The notes under the pieces: generated by a model
Database searches by the model: none
Seen by the model: only the letters and a program-made list of their open reading frames with translations
What the model was told of the DNA's origin: nothing
From: Rotaria macrura
Taxonomy: Eukaryota; Rotifera; Eurotatoria; Philodinida; Philodinidae
Assembly (NCBI GenBank): GCA_900239685.1
Contig: OENT01000248.1
Span: 87,804-151,803 of the forward strand
DNA length: 64,000 bases
Reading direction: 5' to 3'
In this document: piece after piece, positions 12,801 through 26,500 of the stretch
Layout of the letters: the number at the start of each line of letters is the position of its first letter
Position numbering within the stretch: position 1 is the stretch's first letter
Program-made: the position numbers and the translations under genes

Positions 12801-14290
12801 ATGACTTCAAAGGAATGTATTCAAATTGCCTAGCAAAGTTTAATTGCATGACTATTGAAGAATTCTAAGCAAAACGTTGTCCACCTGTTCTTCTTACTTC
12901 AAAAGAAGGCGTTGAAGTTGTCTTGAGAATGATGATTGGTAGGTTAGTGAATAATTCCAAACAGCTACCGTACACCTACCAAGATGACTACTAAGGAATG
13001 TATTTAAGTTGTGTTACAAAGGTTAATTGCATGAATAATAAAGAATTCTAATCAAAACACTCTTCGTCTTCTCTTCTTTCTTCCAAAATAGGCGTTTGAA
13101 TTGCCTTACAAATAATGATTAGTATGCTAATGAATAATTTTAAAGAACGACTGTACACCTATCCCGATTGACTTCAAAAGAATGCCTTCGAGTTTTTTAC
13201 GAATAATGTTCCGTAGTTGATAAACATTTCTAAGAAAAACACAGTTCGCTTTATGTATTCATTCTGAAGGAATGAGTTAGAAACTTTTTTTTGATAGATG
13301 AGAGCGCAGCTAATGAATTCTTGTGAAAATGATCCTGTTCACTTGGCGTTTTTACTTTTAAATACCAGTTTGGTATTTGGTTACTGGCGATGATCAGATG
13401 ACTGATGACCCGTGTTAATCAGGATCATTTGGTTCTACTCGACTCGCTTGAATGGAATGTCTTGCATTTGTGGGGGCAAGGATGATTATGTTGCTATTGA
13501 ATAAATTTTACCATGAATGTCTTCAGTTAGTGTATCTCCTCGCAAGTGAAGCAATGGTATTTTTCTGTTGAACTATGATGCGGTAGCTTTTGGATAGTTT
13601 GTAATAGGGTGACGTTGTTGTACTCTGTTGTATGTTAAACGATGAATTAATGAAGGTGTTCTTTTGGGCCGTCAATGAGTTAATGAATTATTCTGAAGAG
13701 CGTTTTGTTCACCAACTGTATTGAATTCAAAGGAACGGATTCGGTTGTGTCGTTAGAAGTGATTGCGATGGTAACACATAGTTCTAAGAAGTGTAATGTT
13801 GAGGCACTGTGCTCACATGCAGGTGAAGTATGTCAATTCGTGTTGTCAGGTATAATTATGTAGCCGATGAATGTGTTAGAAGGTGTTTCGTCTATCTGCT
13901 CTGCTCCCTTGAAAACAAAGGATGTTATCTCTTGTTTTTATCAATGTGTACGTGGCAAATGTGCAATTGGAACTATAGTTCTTTGCATATAGTTTGTTCG
14001 CTTCGAAGCAATCATTTGGAGATTTTAATGAGATCTCTGATAGCAGAGCTGTCGAATAGTTTGTAATAGTGTCCCGTTCGGCGTCTTTGTTTCTTAGAAA
14101 GCGAAATAATGGAGTTTGTGTTTCATGAATTGTCGGATTGCCATTGAATAATTCTCATCACGATTCTATGTATATACTTCGTTGAACATCGTGGTTTAGC
14201 ATTCGAGTTTGTGTCACAATCGATGAACATATGGCAAATGAATAGTTACTAGCAAACTTTGCGACTTGTTGAACGATGTCACGATATGGA
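6900..14290. repeat. Diverged tandem satellite, unit about 92 bp
   Basis: The same words recur in the same order at about 91-92 bp: CTGTTCACCTACTC, then CACTTCAAAGGAATGCATTC, then AGTTGTGTTGCGAAGGATGA, then TCACATGGCTAATGAAGAAT, then TCTAATCAA. Examples of the GATCACAYGG word lie at 10086, 10177 and (as GATTATATGGG) 10269. The array spans about 7.4 kb, hence about 80 units. Neighbouring units differ at very many positions and carry small indels, so this is an old array. A unit of 91-92 bp is not a multiple of three and units carry stops in all frames, so it is not a protein repeat. The edges are blurred and approximate. Confidence 0.88.
12300..13190. repeat. 183-bp dimeric higher-order repeat within the satellite
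   Basis: Inside the array the phrase GATTGGTAGGTTAATGAATA recurs at 12386, 12568, 12751, 12934 and (variant) 13117, that is every 182-183 bp, or two basic units. Between these lies an alternate unit with GCATGACTATTGAAGAATTC. Copies two units apart are visibly more alike than adjacent ones. This is the pattern of a higher-order repeat made by later local amplification of a dimer. Confidence 0.8.
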
Positions 14291-17200
14291 GTTTCATAAT
14301 CCAACCACTTATCAGACGGAGATACAGGATTGCTTGGCGCGATAGCTCCTAAATTAGAATGTTCAATCTTTGAAAGTGAATACGAAACGAAGGTATTGGT
14401 AGTTGTTTGTTTAGCAAAGATTTGTGTTAAATCGTGTAGTTATTACACAGTTATGGTTGAGAGAGAAACAATTAAAATAAATCTATCCACAATCAGTTGA
14501 AAATCATCGAGAGCCAATTTTCTAAGTTACTCTACGTCATTCTTAAGGGCTTACAATGGCGTTCAGTTGTTTAACACAAATTGTCATTCGGTGAAACATA
14601 AACATAGATCAGCAAAGAACCCGTCAAAATCATGCAAATTGAAAGTCGGGGTTCTCTGCTTCGTTTTTCCTGTACAGCGGTAGTCGAAATCAGTTTGATG
14701 GTGAATAAGATAGCCTTATGCGTCAAAGTTTAATTCTCGAAAGTATTGAATAACATACATATTTTTGATGGAATTGGAAAAGTTAATTTCCACTTTTTTC
14801 TAGTGTTTCTTGGAAAAAAAGTAACAAACTTTTTCAATAGAAGAAGCCATTGATTTCGATGATAGATATGCTAGGGATGAGTACTATTTTTCGGAAGATG
14901 AATACATGTTTCTTAGTAAAACACACAAAGAAAATTCTGTACGCCTCTGCTATGCACCCGCACATTTATATGTTTTTAGCCGTCATATGATGGTAAGTAT
15001 CCCCGAATATTTTCAGTAATCTTTGGTCAATCGTAATAGAATATATGTTTTTGTATATAGTATGAAATCTTGACATTATTTGAATGTATCTGGCGGGAGT
15101 TATTGTTGATGCAAGTAAGAGCCTTTGACTGAGATTAATTTAGGAATAAAAACGACTGTCTTCACATAAAATATCAAAAAAGTCTCCTTCTAACGCCGTT
15201 TGATCAGAGTTCGAAATTGGAGCTTATCGTATCATTTGAGACGGAATGATCTCTTTTAGACAGATAGTTTTTTTCTAACACTCAACGGTTTTTAATTGTA
15301 TTACACAGTTGTTGATGGATTGTAAGTATAATTTTTATACGCAACACTTTAGCATTATTGCTTTATTGAGATGACAGGAGGTGCTTTCTATTGTCACACA
15401 AGAGAGTGTCTGTGGTCATCAGATTACTCATTGTAGAGCAAATCAAACCGTGTTTTTTAACATAGTAAATTTTCCGGGCCGTATTATATTCACAGCTAAC
15501 ATAAAAAAGAAAGAATGAGCATCCTTTGACATGGTAAGAAAACAATACAAATTGCTTTCTCTGGACGCTTTTGTTGTGAATTTATAGGGTAATGACAGTT
15601 TTACAAGAAAATAGAAGATAGAATAAATAGAGTTTTGTAAATTTGAGTGATGAAAGATTGAGAAGATGTTTACATTTTGGTTGTTGGTCCTTTTACTGTA
15701 ATATAATGATGCGAGAAAGTGCCGATACACGAAAATATTGATCATGATTGTATTCAGTCTAAAACATTCATGTTGCTTTTTTTCGAATTTCTTGAAATTC
15801 TTTTACTCTACTAAACTGTGTTGTGCCCTTAGATGATATTTGCAGGAAAAATTCTCGTACAATTAAACCTAATACTCTATAGCAACTCGTATCGAGTGAA
15901 GTTATGATCTTGAAGGCTTTCCATGTCTGTTGAAAATTCAGATCCTCAGTTGATTCTTTGAGATTCCTTGTGCATCAACTTCAATATAAGTAAGGTAGTC
16001 AAGGGTGGTTTTCTCACGGCGTAAGATTTCAGTTGTTTAATCTTTCCATCAGTGCAGTAAAAAAGCAATTCGAATTTCACCTTCGTAATCATGCTCTATA
16101 TGCTATCTCTGTTTTTCAAGAAGAAGAACCATATTAAATAAAGCAGTCACGTGAAATACAACATGATGAAAGGAAGAAAAAATTCCCTACGCATGACAAT
16201 GTTATGTTTTTCTATTGTGATAAACATGATCTTCATTCACTCGCATGTCTTGCTTTCACATTTTAATCTCTCGCCTATGTAATAATGCTATCCGAGCGTT
16301 TCTGATATTGTCAATCTACTGCATTGGTACCGATCAGTAAGTTCAATGAGTTGATTCCTGTATTCAACTTTTGGTCTATTTCGAGCAACAACGCTATGAA
16401 CTAATAGTGCTCTGGTATTTTTCAGATTGACCGATAAAAGATTATCATCAGCAAAGTCATTCAATTGATTAAGTACTACTGCTGTTCCTCTCTCTAGTTC
16501 AATAAGATTTATAGATAAATACTTCTCAAGATCATCTGAGATTTGATTTGCAAAGTCGTTGCCAAATAGATAAGATTCATGTGTAAAAACGATTTTCAGG
16601 AAGAAAATATATTTGCAATCGAAGCAGTATTGCTATCAGTAGGGTTCATTACAGAGCACTGGGGTTCATAGATATAGTTGTTGAGGTTTTGTCACTAAAA
16701 TGAATTCCTAATGAACTATTATGTAACCATTTAAAGATCCATTTCAATAAGGATACAGGCTTTAGAAGTTTATTCAAGCAACAGATAAAGCTGACATAGT
16801 ACAAGCTATTGAAAATGGATAGCATAGTCTACGAGTAGAGCGAGCTAAGATTGTTCGTAAACTGTTAACTCTAATTCTTCACTGATAGAAATATAATGCG
16901 ATTCTGAAGCCTTCTATCTTTCATAATCCACTTTTTTTTGTCGACATAGATGTTGTTAAATTGAACTGTGTTTCTCTGGATCGAGTTCAACTCAGATCCG
17001 CTCAGGTTTTTTAAATCAGTTCGGGTGCGGTTCAATGCGAGTGGCAATAGTTTCGTCTTAAGTAATACCTAGACCGCTAGCGATGTATATATTTATATAA
17101 ATTCAATTATTTTTCTCACAATATCAGCGACGTATATGTGTCCCGACCGCAAAAGACATCTATAAACGTGAACTACTAATGTTTTTGAAATATGGAACCG

Positions 17201-18864
17201 TAATTTCCTTCAAACATAAAATAAAAACCATGTTTAAACATATTTAACGATTCGGATTTTCTTTAACTAAAACAGATGCCAACGGGTTAAGAGTAGACCA
17301 TAGGTCAGAACCTGTTTCTTAGGCGATCAGATGTGTCGCCCTAGAGTTAATATTTCTATGAATTAACACTAATTCCTGCATTTGTAGGGTAACAATTATT
17401 TTTCAATGTCTATGTATCAGAAACAGTAATTTTCGATTATTGATATTAATCTCATACTATTACTCATGAGTCATGACTATTCATTGCAGTTTAGAAAAAC
17501 AGGGAAATTCGCGAAAGAATAAAAGAAGGAATCATGCCACATAGAAGTAATCTACTATCACAAACACAATTAGTGCATCGTGGAGATTATATTAACCATG
17601 TATAAAAAACAGCAAAGTACGTTTTATCTTCGATGGCGAAAGCATACTTTTTCAAATCGATGATAGTTTACTCAATCCTTTACTATTCAAGGTTCGATCA
17701 TGTTCTAGAAAATTAATTAGAGTTCGACTCGAGTTAAATAGGACTAAACTGTTCAATCATTCTAGTTTAGTTGGATTTTTTTCAATCTCTATTACCCATC
17801 ACCTCTGAAAAACTCTTGATATTTTATCTCAATATCTCAAACTGCAGATCTATTAGAACCCCAATCAAGCGCAAATTACTTAACTGTTTTTTAGCTCTAA
17901 TATGTATAGAACGAAAGAGACAAGCACTGTCACTGATGCTATGAAACGAACGATGAAAAGCGACGTTCAAGGGAATCAAACACACACCTCCTGCTATCTG
18001 GGCAGTTGTTCTAGCCAATTAGACTAGAAGGTGCTAGTGTGATCCAAAACTGCCGCTAACACAGTTTGATTTATTTTTTTGTACGAAATACAAGTTGAAA
18101 GAATATTAAAGATCTATTTCAGCCACTGAAAACAACTAAACGAGTATCTGTTTGGGATTTTCACTGTATATTCGGAATATTTGACCATTCTAGCTAAGAG
18201 ATGTCTCTAATTATAGGGTCATTACTGGGCTGAAAAATCGTCCAAGAAACTCGTGTACAAGTTTTCAAAAACGTCAACAAATTGCAGTTCTACATCAGAA
18301 AATTTTTCCTACTTCGAAGCAAAACCTGCGAATCGATCAAATCCGATGGTTTTTTACTCTAGTGAGGACTCTATCATTTGACATGTCCTTGAACAAGAAT
18401 GCTCAACATATTCTGGAGATATGGTCAAAATACTGATCAGGCGCGATCATGCCTGTTTTCAGAGGTTAAAATGGAGCTGTTACAGTTTTTTAGCATGTAG
18501 TTTACATAGACAAAACTAACCTGCCTTATATTTTGGATTTGAGGGTATTACGAGCAAGTCTATTGTTTGAATTAAATATAGAAAGGAGATATTAAAGGTG
18601 TTTCGTGTAGTTGATGGATAATCCGATGACAAATCCTCTCTTAGAAAGTAACAGAATATAACTTCCACTTTCTCAAATAAAGAAAATCAGCGAATATGCT
18701 TGATATAGAATAGTTACACTGTCTGGAATTTTCTATGGTTCTGTGCAATGAATATGCTATAAAGTATTGAGATTACGCATTTCGCCATGGACTATTTCCT
18801 TTTACGTCGATGAGAGGTAATTTTTTAAAGAGGTGCTCTGTTCATTTCTCTGCAAACTTTTAGA
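14291..18864. other. Long non-coding stretch
   Basis: No supported gene. A 152-bp open segment at 14841-14992 sits between an AG and a GTAAGT and reads like coding sequence, but no partner exon could be placed. A region near 16960-17790 has GAGTTCGACTCGAGT-like words at its right end that recall transposon subterminal repeats, without a matched terminus or TSD. Confidence 0.4.
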
Positions 18865-19116
18865 CACTTTACTGTAAAATATCAAATTAAAAGTTCCTGT
18901 TCTCCAGGAACAGGCTTTATTTGGAGAACCTATTAAGGTTTTGCTTTTTATCCTATCGCAGAACTCGCCAAAAATGATTCTGTACAAGAAAAAAAGTGTT
19001 CCAGAGGGTACTTGAACTCTTCTTTTCTCTTTCAGAACCATCTTTATGGGGTTCTGCGATCTGGTAAAAGACAGAATCTTAAAAGGTTCTGCCAAACTGC
19101 TTTTTTTCAGAAAGTG
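18865..19116. mobile_element. Degenerate inverted-repeat (foldback) element
   Basis: The left arm (about 18865-18995) and the reverse complement of the right arm (about 19000-19116) align over most of their length. Examples are TATCGCAGAACTCGCC against GATCGCAGAACCCC, and AGAACCTATTAAG against AGAACCTTTTAAG. The outer ends share CACTTT..CTG, and the centre is palindromic around CCAGAGGGTACTTGAACTC. It is probably a decayed MITE. No TSD was identified, so the family is unassigned. Confidence 0.55.
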
Positions 19117-20596
19117 TGAGGATGAGTGTGAGACAAGAGTTTGGTTCATTTTCAAATATGTTATGTTGGAGAATATTTCAACATTTTCCCTAGCCGGACA
19201 CATGACTGACTAAGCATTAATAAATTTTTCTATGTTTTCAAGTGTGCACTTTGTCACTGTGATAAGTAAATTTGCTTGACTAACATCATAATAAACACAA
19301 GAGATATTTTCGATTAATATAAGGTAACAACGAGTTTTGAAAATTCTTATTACACAAATATTCCATTGAAGAAATAATTCACGACTCTATAACTTTTCCG
19401 TCAGAATATTCAAATTTTAATTCTCTACAAACTCTCATTAGCTTCTTTCTAATATGTATTCGTTTGGTAAAATAGAGTGTCGTATTATAAGAAAAGTAAT
19501 ATTTTCATTATTGGGTTACTCGCTTTCAAAAGAAGTATTGTTGAAGTAGCAGTTGTAACTAGATTAAATTTATTTTCCAAAGTTTTGTGAGAAAATTGAT
19601 TTTTCTTCTTACTTCAAGTACAAAGAACACTTTGTCAAATGAATCAGTTGAAAAATTTGAAATTCTGTCAAAAAAAGCTTCTTTGTTGTAAACACTCAGA
19701 CGAACACCATCTGTTAAACAATTATAGAATGTAATAAAACACCTACAGATAATCCTAAAGGAACGCTTGACATGGAGTCCAGTACTAAATGCCAGGCTGC
19801 TCAGATGTTTACTCTGAACTTCAAAAGAATCTTAGAAACGCACAAAAACTAGTTATGAGAAATAGACGCTATTCGTTGAACCACATAAATAGTAGATAAA
19901 AGGTTATTGCTTCATCGGTTTTAATTGCAGCTAATAGGCGTTTATAGAAAATTTAATTCTGCGTTTCCTGACAGGAAACTTAGGATCATATATTATAGTT
20001 CTCGGCTAGTACAGCTGTAAACGAAAGAATATTACAAAACTTTTACCATAACCAGCATAGATTCATAAAAACTTTCAGTTCGATCGGACAAGCGATTCTT
20101 GAAAAAAAGAGTCCTGAAGTACGACGTTTTAAAACTTTCGACTTTAGTGACTTTTCGTTAAATACTTATTAAAAACTCAGTGTTCAATATTTTAGATAGC
20201 AGCTTGCATAAAACTCTTGCGTTTACAAAATATCTTAAATTGAGCAAGATATAATGATCTCGATTAAATAACTTTTCTGAGGTGTCACTTATCGCTGAAG
20301 TTGTTTGGTTCTTAAGAACAACCTTAAGCATTCTTTAAAATTTAATAACACGTCAAAGCAACAGTTATCTATTAGCATCTTTGTGTGGAATATTCAAGTA
20401 TCTGCATAATCTGAACATAGTGAAAAGGCAGTTCATGATGCTGATTGCGAGGAAGGATGCTTCACTTTACAATATCTTTGGCTTGACCCATAACTCTGTA
20501 CTCATATTCTCGAATGAGGGCAGGTAATGTAATTTTGTGCAATGGAGAGGTTTGTTACAGTATGGTGAAAAACTGTGACGTTATTTCTGTTTATTG
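19117..20596. other. Non-coding spacer downstream of the NACHT gene
   Basis: No coding frame, RNA gene or repeat that I can support. It holds the 3' flank of the minus-strand gene ending at about 20.6 kb. Confidence 0.45.
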
Positions 20597-23500
20597 TTAG
20601 GACATTGAGACTAACCAGAATTCTTTAATGTCCAAGGTTTGTTTTTGTGACACCATAGCCAGTATTGCTCTTCGAATAACGAACTTGTTTTCGGTGGATC
20701 GGCAGTGTTTCTGAAATATAAATAGCGTCAACAAATGGAGCACAAAACTAGCATCTTCCAACCGTTCTAATCGAGATGTGCCTTGTCCAACGATTGACAG
20801 TAAGAGTAGTTGGTTGTTGCTCCACAGGGCGAGACGATCTTTTGTTGCTTGAATAAGGGGCGACAAATTCTCAATAAACAATCTTTCCAAACATTTTCCA
20901 TTACTGAATTGATACATCAGTAGTATGGAATCTTCGTTCTGTATTACAAATAGATATTCACCATCTTTTGAAAAACATAATGCATCACATGGTTTCTTGA
21001 GTCGAATTTCATCACGCAGCATTTCTTTGACGTCATATACAATCAATTTATTCACAGTCTTATCGTATAGAACGAGACGACTACCTTTGATCTCCATGCG
21101 ATCAGCATGCCCTAGAGGAATTATAATCTTACTGTCACTAATATTCCATAAATGAGCTTGTTGGTCCTTTTCTTGAAATACAAAACCCGTAGACACAGCA
21201 TGTATTTTCTCGATTTTAAAGGGCTTGTCGATCTTTGTAACGATATATTCTATCATGCACTTCTTCATAGTCCACATGGCTAATGTTGATTGATCATCAG
21301 ATAAAATGAATAATTTTGATTGCTCAGGTAATATTGTGCTCAATAGAGAATGGCACTCGAATTTAAGATCGGCGATGTCGTTTAGTTTGATTGGTAGTTT
21401 AGTATCTATTTGGACAAGTTTTTTTGTATTACTATCAATGACAAAGAAGGACGTTGCAAATGAATGCACTTTGACTGAATCTCGTTGAAATATGCTAGTT
21501 TTGAATTTCAGTTCTGGCGTAGAGCTAATTTCGTATACAGAGAGAGTATTATCAGATTCCATGATCAAGATAAATGATGAGACAACACAATACTGAGTGA
21601 CTGCACTTGAGACATGAATTGTCATTGCGAATGATAGACGATTATTAAATGTAAATAGCTTCAGAATACTAAAATAATGAAGATTTTCTCTGACGAAAAA
21701 ACCTGTTCAGCTGTTTTCTACTTACCTTTTTGTTGTATCGAGCGTCACCACAAATTCGCCGTGAATCTGTAAATGATTGATCGATTCTTTAAGTTTTGGA
21801 TGTTCTGGAAGAGTGACTGATTTAATAGGTAAGTAATTCATCATTGTAACACTATATTTGCGTAGACCACCATTCTCGAGGGTGCAGTAGACAGTGATGC
21901 CGTCGTACCAGTCTTTAATTAGGATTATATTTACAAGAAACGTTATCTAGACAATACTTACCTATGTGACATGCAAACTGAGAAATCTTGTGATCAAGCT
22001 GCAAATAAGCGAATAGACGATACGTATGTATGCCTTCATCACATCGCCACTCAAAAATATCGATCTGTGATGTATTTCGGCTGAGACAACACAAGAAATT
22101 GCCGAAAATGTTTTCGAAATAATATAATGAAATTTCAGTCTCGCAAACGCTTTCATATTCCCCGGGAATGATGAAATGCTTGCCACACGAGTGAAAGATA
22201 ACTGCAGAATCAATAGTAAACCATATGAGTGCAGCGTTGAACTTTCCGATGAGAGATTGTTGATGACAAACAATGCGATTGCAATGACTAGTGAGAGGAG
22301 GTAGATTTTCAATCTTTTTGAATGGATCTTCGTGGAAATCCTCTGGATTGTTGAAATTATATAGATATACATGTGACTGTCCCTCAAAATAGTAAACATC
22401 AGTTGTACCGTTGAGAAGGATACTGTCTTTTCCAAGTGTTTTCTTCGATTGAACGATAGAGTCAAAGGAGCCTTCTTCTGCACGTAGATAACAATTTAAG
22501 CCGTTTTCATATTTAACTTTAACTAAGCAGCCTGAGCATGTAAGGGTAATGGCAGTGCATTCGACTATGGGCTCATCAAATTTATGTCGGGTAACCAATT
22601 TTTTTCTATCGAGTTTATAAAGCTCAATCGATTTATTCCCTTTCGAGCAGACAAGTAGTAGATCACCCGGCAACATGTCAACATGTATTAAATCATCAAT
22701 ATTCATCTGAGATAGACATTCTTCGCGATTAACATAGTCGTAAACCAGAAGAGATCGTCTCGAATACATACAGACGTATGGATATCGTTGCTTGATCAAG
22801 TTGAATTCCTCTTTTGAAGGCCACACATACTCATCAATTTTACCATTCAAATAGTACATAAGAACTTTTCCTGTCACAAGTACAAATAAACGGTCACTAG
22901 CCAACTCGATGGCGTAGGGAATACCAACCGAATAATTGGTCACACAGGAATTAAAATATGGAATTTCATTGTCCAACAAATGGAGCTTACACTTACTCAG
23001 GCACTGTTGAAGCAGATTCCAGCCAAGTTTCGGCAATATATCGACAAGAGGAGTCAATCGAGAAGCGATTTCAAAGGCAAAGTTATCAGGATGCTCGTTA
23101 AGAACAGAAGAACAAGACTCGTACAGTCTGAATAGAAATCGAATCTCTCGATAGATCATCATATTACCAAGGCATCGATTGTTTATCTCGCTTATCCTGT
23201 AATGGTGAAGAAAGCTCGATATGAAATCGCAGTCATAGAGAAAGTACGGCATACACATAGGATATTCAATGTGCATACACAGCTGATTGATTCGTCGCAT
23301 ATTGTACCAGCACTGTTTTCCTTTCTTCTTCTCTACATACGGTTGCAGCTTGGTAAGACATCTATTGATGGCAAGAGGAGAAATAACATTATATTTCTCG
23401 ATTAATTTTGGAAATTTGATTTCAAACGGCTGATAGTTCAAATTTAGACCATTCTCAGTATAACCGACAAAGTAAGCACGCCGCATGCGCTCGACATATA

Positions 23501-26500
23501 CTTCCATTTCACTGTAATGAGGGCATACTTTGTAAGCTCGAAAACTGCGGTGATAGCTAAATAAGAAACATGCTTTGAAGTAATAAGTGTAGGAAAAGTT
23601 AAGCAAACACGGCGGTCAGAAGTCGCGAGATGACACCCTAATGGTGAAAATGGGTTTTAGGTCGAAGACGAAACAAAGTAAATTTTCGAAGTTCACGCAA
23701 AATATAGGGGTTTTATCTGCAGGAGGATCATTTTCTCAGGTTTGTCATGAAAAATGTTTCGCGTAGTGAAGTAATTCATTCATGTTCGTATAAAACTTCA
23801 TCTAAGAGTTTTTTAAACTTGAATGTTGTGTCATTTTACGAATGTGTTTTGCTTTTAATAAGTATCATAAAAAGTTCTTCTATTACAATTCTAAATTGAG
23901 ACCATGTGTATGGCCCAAGAAGGAAAAGTGGATTCTGATGGATTTTAGTGAATGTCTTGGACTCTCGTTAATTCTATGGTTCACAGTTGCTTCTGTGGAT
24001 TCTTGAAAACATCAGGACCCAGTGAGAAAATATTGAATTATAGAAGATCTGAGTAGATTATAATCCGATGTTTCTGCACCGAAATCCAAATTATAATCGA
24101 TTGAAATCGTCGAAAAGAACGATAATTTGATGTTTACTCAAACAATAATCTTGAAAATCCGGTAAAATTTTGATTAAAACCTTATTAAATCCAGATCACA
24201 TGACTTTAATCAAACATTCATTATTTTAATCAAAAGTTTACCGGATTTTCAAGATTATTATTTGATTAAAAATTAAATTACCGTTCATATCAACGATTTC
24301 AATGGATTATAATTTGGATTTTGGCGCTGAAAAATCCGAATATAATCTACTTAAATCTCCCATAATTTGATTTTTTTTCACTGGGTATGATACTAAAAGA
24401 ATATGAGTCCCAGTGCAGTTTTCTACGAGAGTTGTACGTTAGTGGCACGCTGTACAATCAGCATTCTAGATTTGGATGAAGAAATAATGATTTAAATTTG
24501 ATAGTCGTAGGAAAATCTATGGACCCTTTTAAGAATTCACTCGATTACTTGTTTGTATTGTCTTGATCATCTCTGAACGTGCACAAAATGACTTGATCGT
24601 GTAGCTGCCACATAAGATGGCTTAGCACAGATCGTTAAATCATGCTTCCAAAATATTTTATTGTGATAAACACGTTTCATTCAGTAGTAAGGAGATCTCC
24701 CGGTGGATTTAACAGTTAGCAGACGGAGAAAAACGACGGTGTCAAGTGAGAGAAGAAATAAAGAAAAAGGCATACATTATTTGAGTCATACACCGAAGGA
24801 ACGAAAAGAACAAAGACTTAATAAACTGATATGCGTATTATCTACCAGAAAAATTCCTATCCTATAAACACCTCCCCAGAATTAAAGGCCATATCCTTCT
24901 ATGATGGAAATTCACATCGCTCATCTTCAGATGGTCTTGTAGTGCAATATTTTTTAGCAGGAACCTGGTAAGTTTTTCGTTATTTACTAATTCGATGCTT
25001 CGAGCTCTATAACTAAAAATTCAAATATGCTGAGATTTGTGAAGCGGCTGGTAACTGCGATCCATCTCTTGTGATTGATTTGAAAGTGAATATTTTCACG
25101 TTTATTTCATGTGAATTCATGCTTTATTTTCGCTCTTGAAGACAGCATATAATTTTCATAAAACCGAAAAGCATTGAAAATTCAACATCAGGCATTCAAC
25201 TGATATGGTTTCAGAAATTCAGTTAATTTCAATTCTTCCAGAGCTTCTTTGTTTTCTAGTCTCCATCGGCACTCGTTTCGATATGATTAGGAGAATTCGA
25301 ATTTAAATAATCATTTAAATGAACAAGTGCATTTTAACGGTCTTCGATTTCAGAAATAATTACCATTGGGTACCAATCTGGTAAACTTCAAGACTATTTT
25401 TCATCGTCAATGAAACGCTGTTGCTATAGGGATTTATCGTGTTATTCAAACGACTTCTCTATTTCGCCTGTGAATCTGAGTGGAATAGAAGGATTTTTCC
25501 AGATGTTGGATTAGGAATCAGTACCCCGGGAAAACATCTTAATGCCTGAAGGGAATACGTACTGATTGTTTTTCATAAGTTCAAAGTTACTTTCTTTTTC
25601 ATAGAGTTTTTCCTTAAAAGAATTTCTGGTTGCGTCTCCGTTTGCATATTTAATAGTATCGTGTGCTGTATTTAAAGTATACGATTGTGCATTTTTCGGT
25701 GTTAGTGCATTCTTGCTCTCTGTCTTTCTTCTAATTTCTTGTTTCTTTGGGTCACCTTATCTATTCCTCCTTGCCAATATGAAGTTCATCACCTGCCACA
25801 GCTTCAGACAACAGAGATTTTTATATGGAATCATAAAGGATTCGATCGCGTTGAAAGAAATCAGTTAAGTTTTAAAATAAGAAAATCAAACTTAGTTTAG
25901 TCTTGAAGATTTTCAGAATATGTATATATTTGCTTGGATATCTAGAGAAACTAAAACACAATGCAATAGAGACTAAGCATGATGCTGAAAGTTGCAAAAT
26001 ATTAGTCGAATTTCTAAAGACATTTGGCAAGTTTCTGAATTATCCATAAAAAAGCATGATCTTCATATGGTTTGCGTACAAATGACTTTGAGATGCCCTT
26101 CTAATGGGGATGACCTTCTAATATGAGGTAGCCTCTTATTCTGGTGAAGGGTTTAGTTTATCCTAAAGCTACAAGAGTTCTGGTCGGGATTGAACGTAGA
26201 AATGTGCAGTTTATGTGTAAGACAGAATAGATTGTACTCACAAGTAAATAACGGGCGTAGTGTCGACATCTTTCTGTACCAAATATTTGTGCATATCATT
26301 GTGGATACGTATCCAAAGAGTATTCGACAGTCGAAAAACGTTAACCGGTGGCAGATAGTGGACGAAAACAGACTGTAAAACGTGATCGTCAATACTAAGT
26401 ATATCTACCAATTCGGTCTCACTAAGTCCACCTGCGTGCTGTAGGTAGGCCATCGCTCGTTCGAACAAAACTTGCCCGTGCTTCTTGGACAATTTATCGT

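Noticed and set aside
13830..14066. 78-codon plus-strand open frame
   Set aside because: It lies within the diverged satellite; neighbouring units carry stops at equivalent places.
16930..17795. Possible hAT-like element with GAGTTCGACTCGAGT words
   Set aside because: The candidate ends (TAGATGTTG and TAGAGATTG) match poorly and the flanks give no 8-bp TSD.
18802..19203. 133-codon minus-strand open frame
   Set aside because: It lies across the degenerate inverted repeat 18865-19116 and has no splice partners or family motif; probably a by-product of the repeat.
21962..22483. 173-codon minus-strand frame
   Set aside because: Out-of-frame shadow of exon 9 of the NWD1-like gene.
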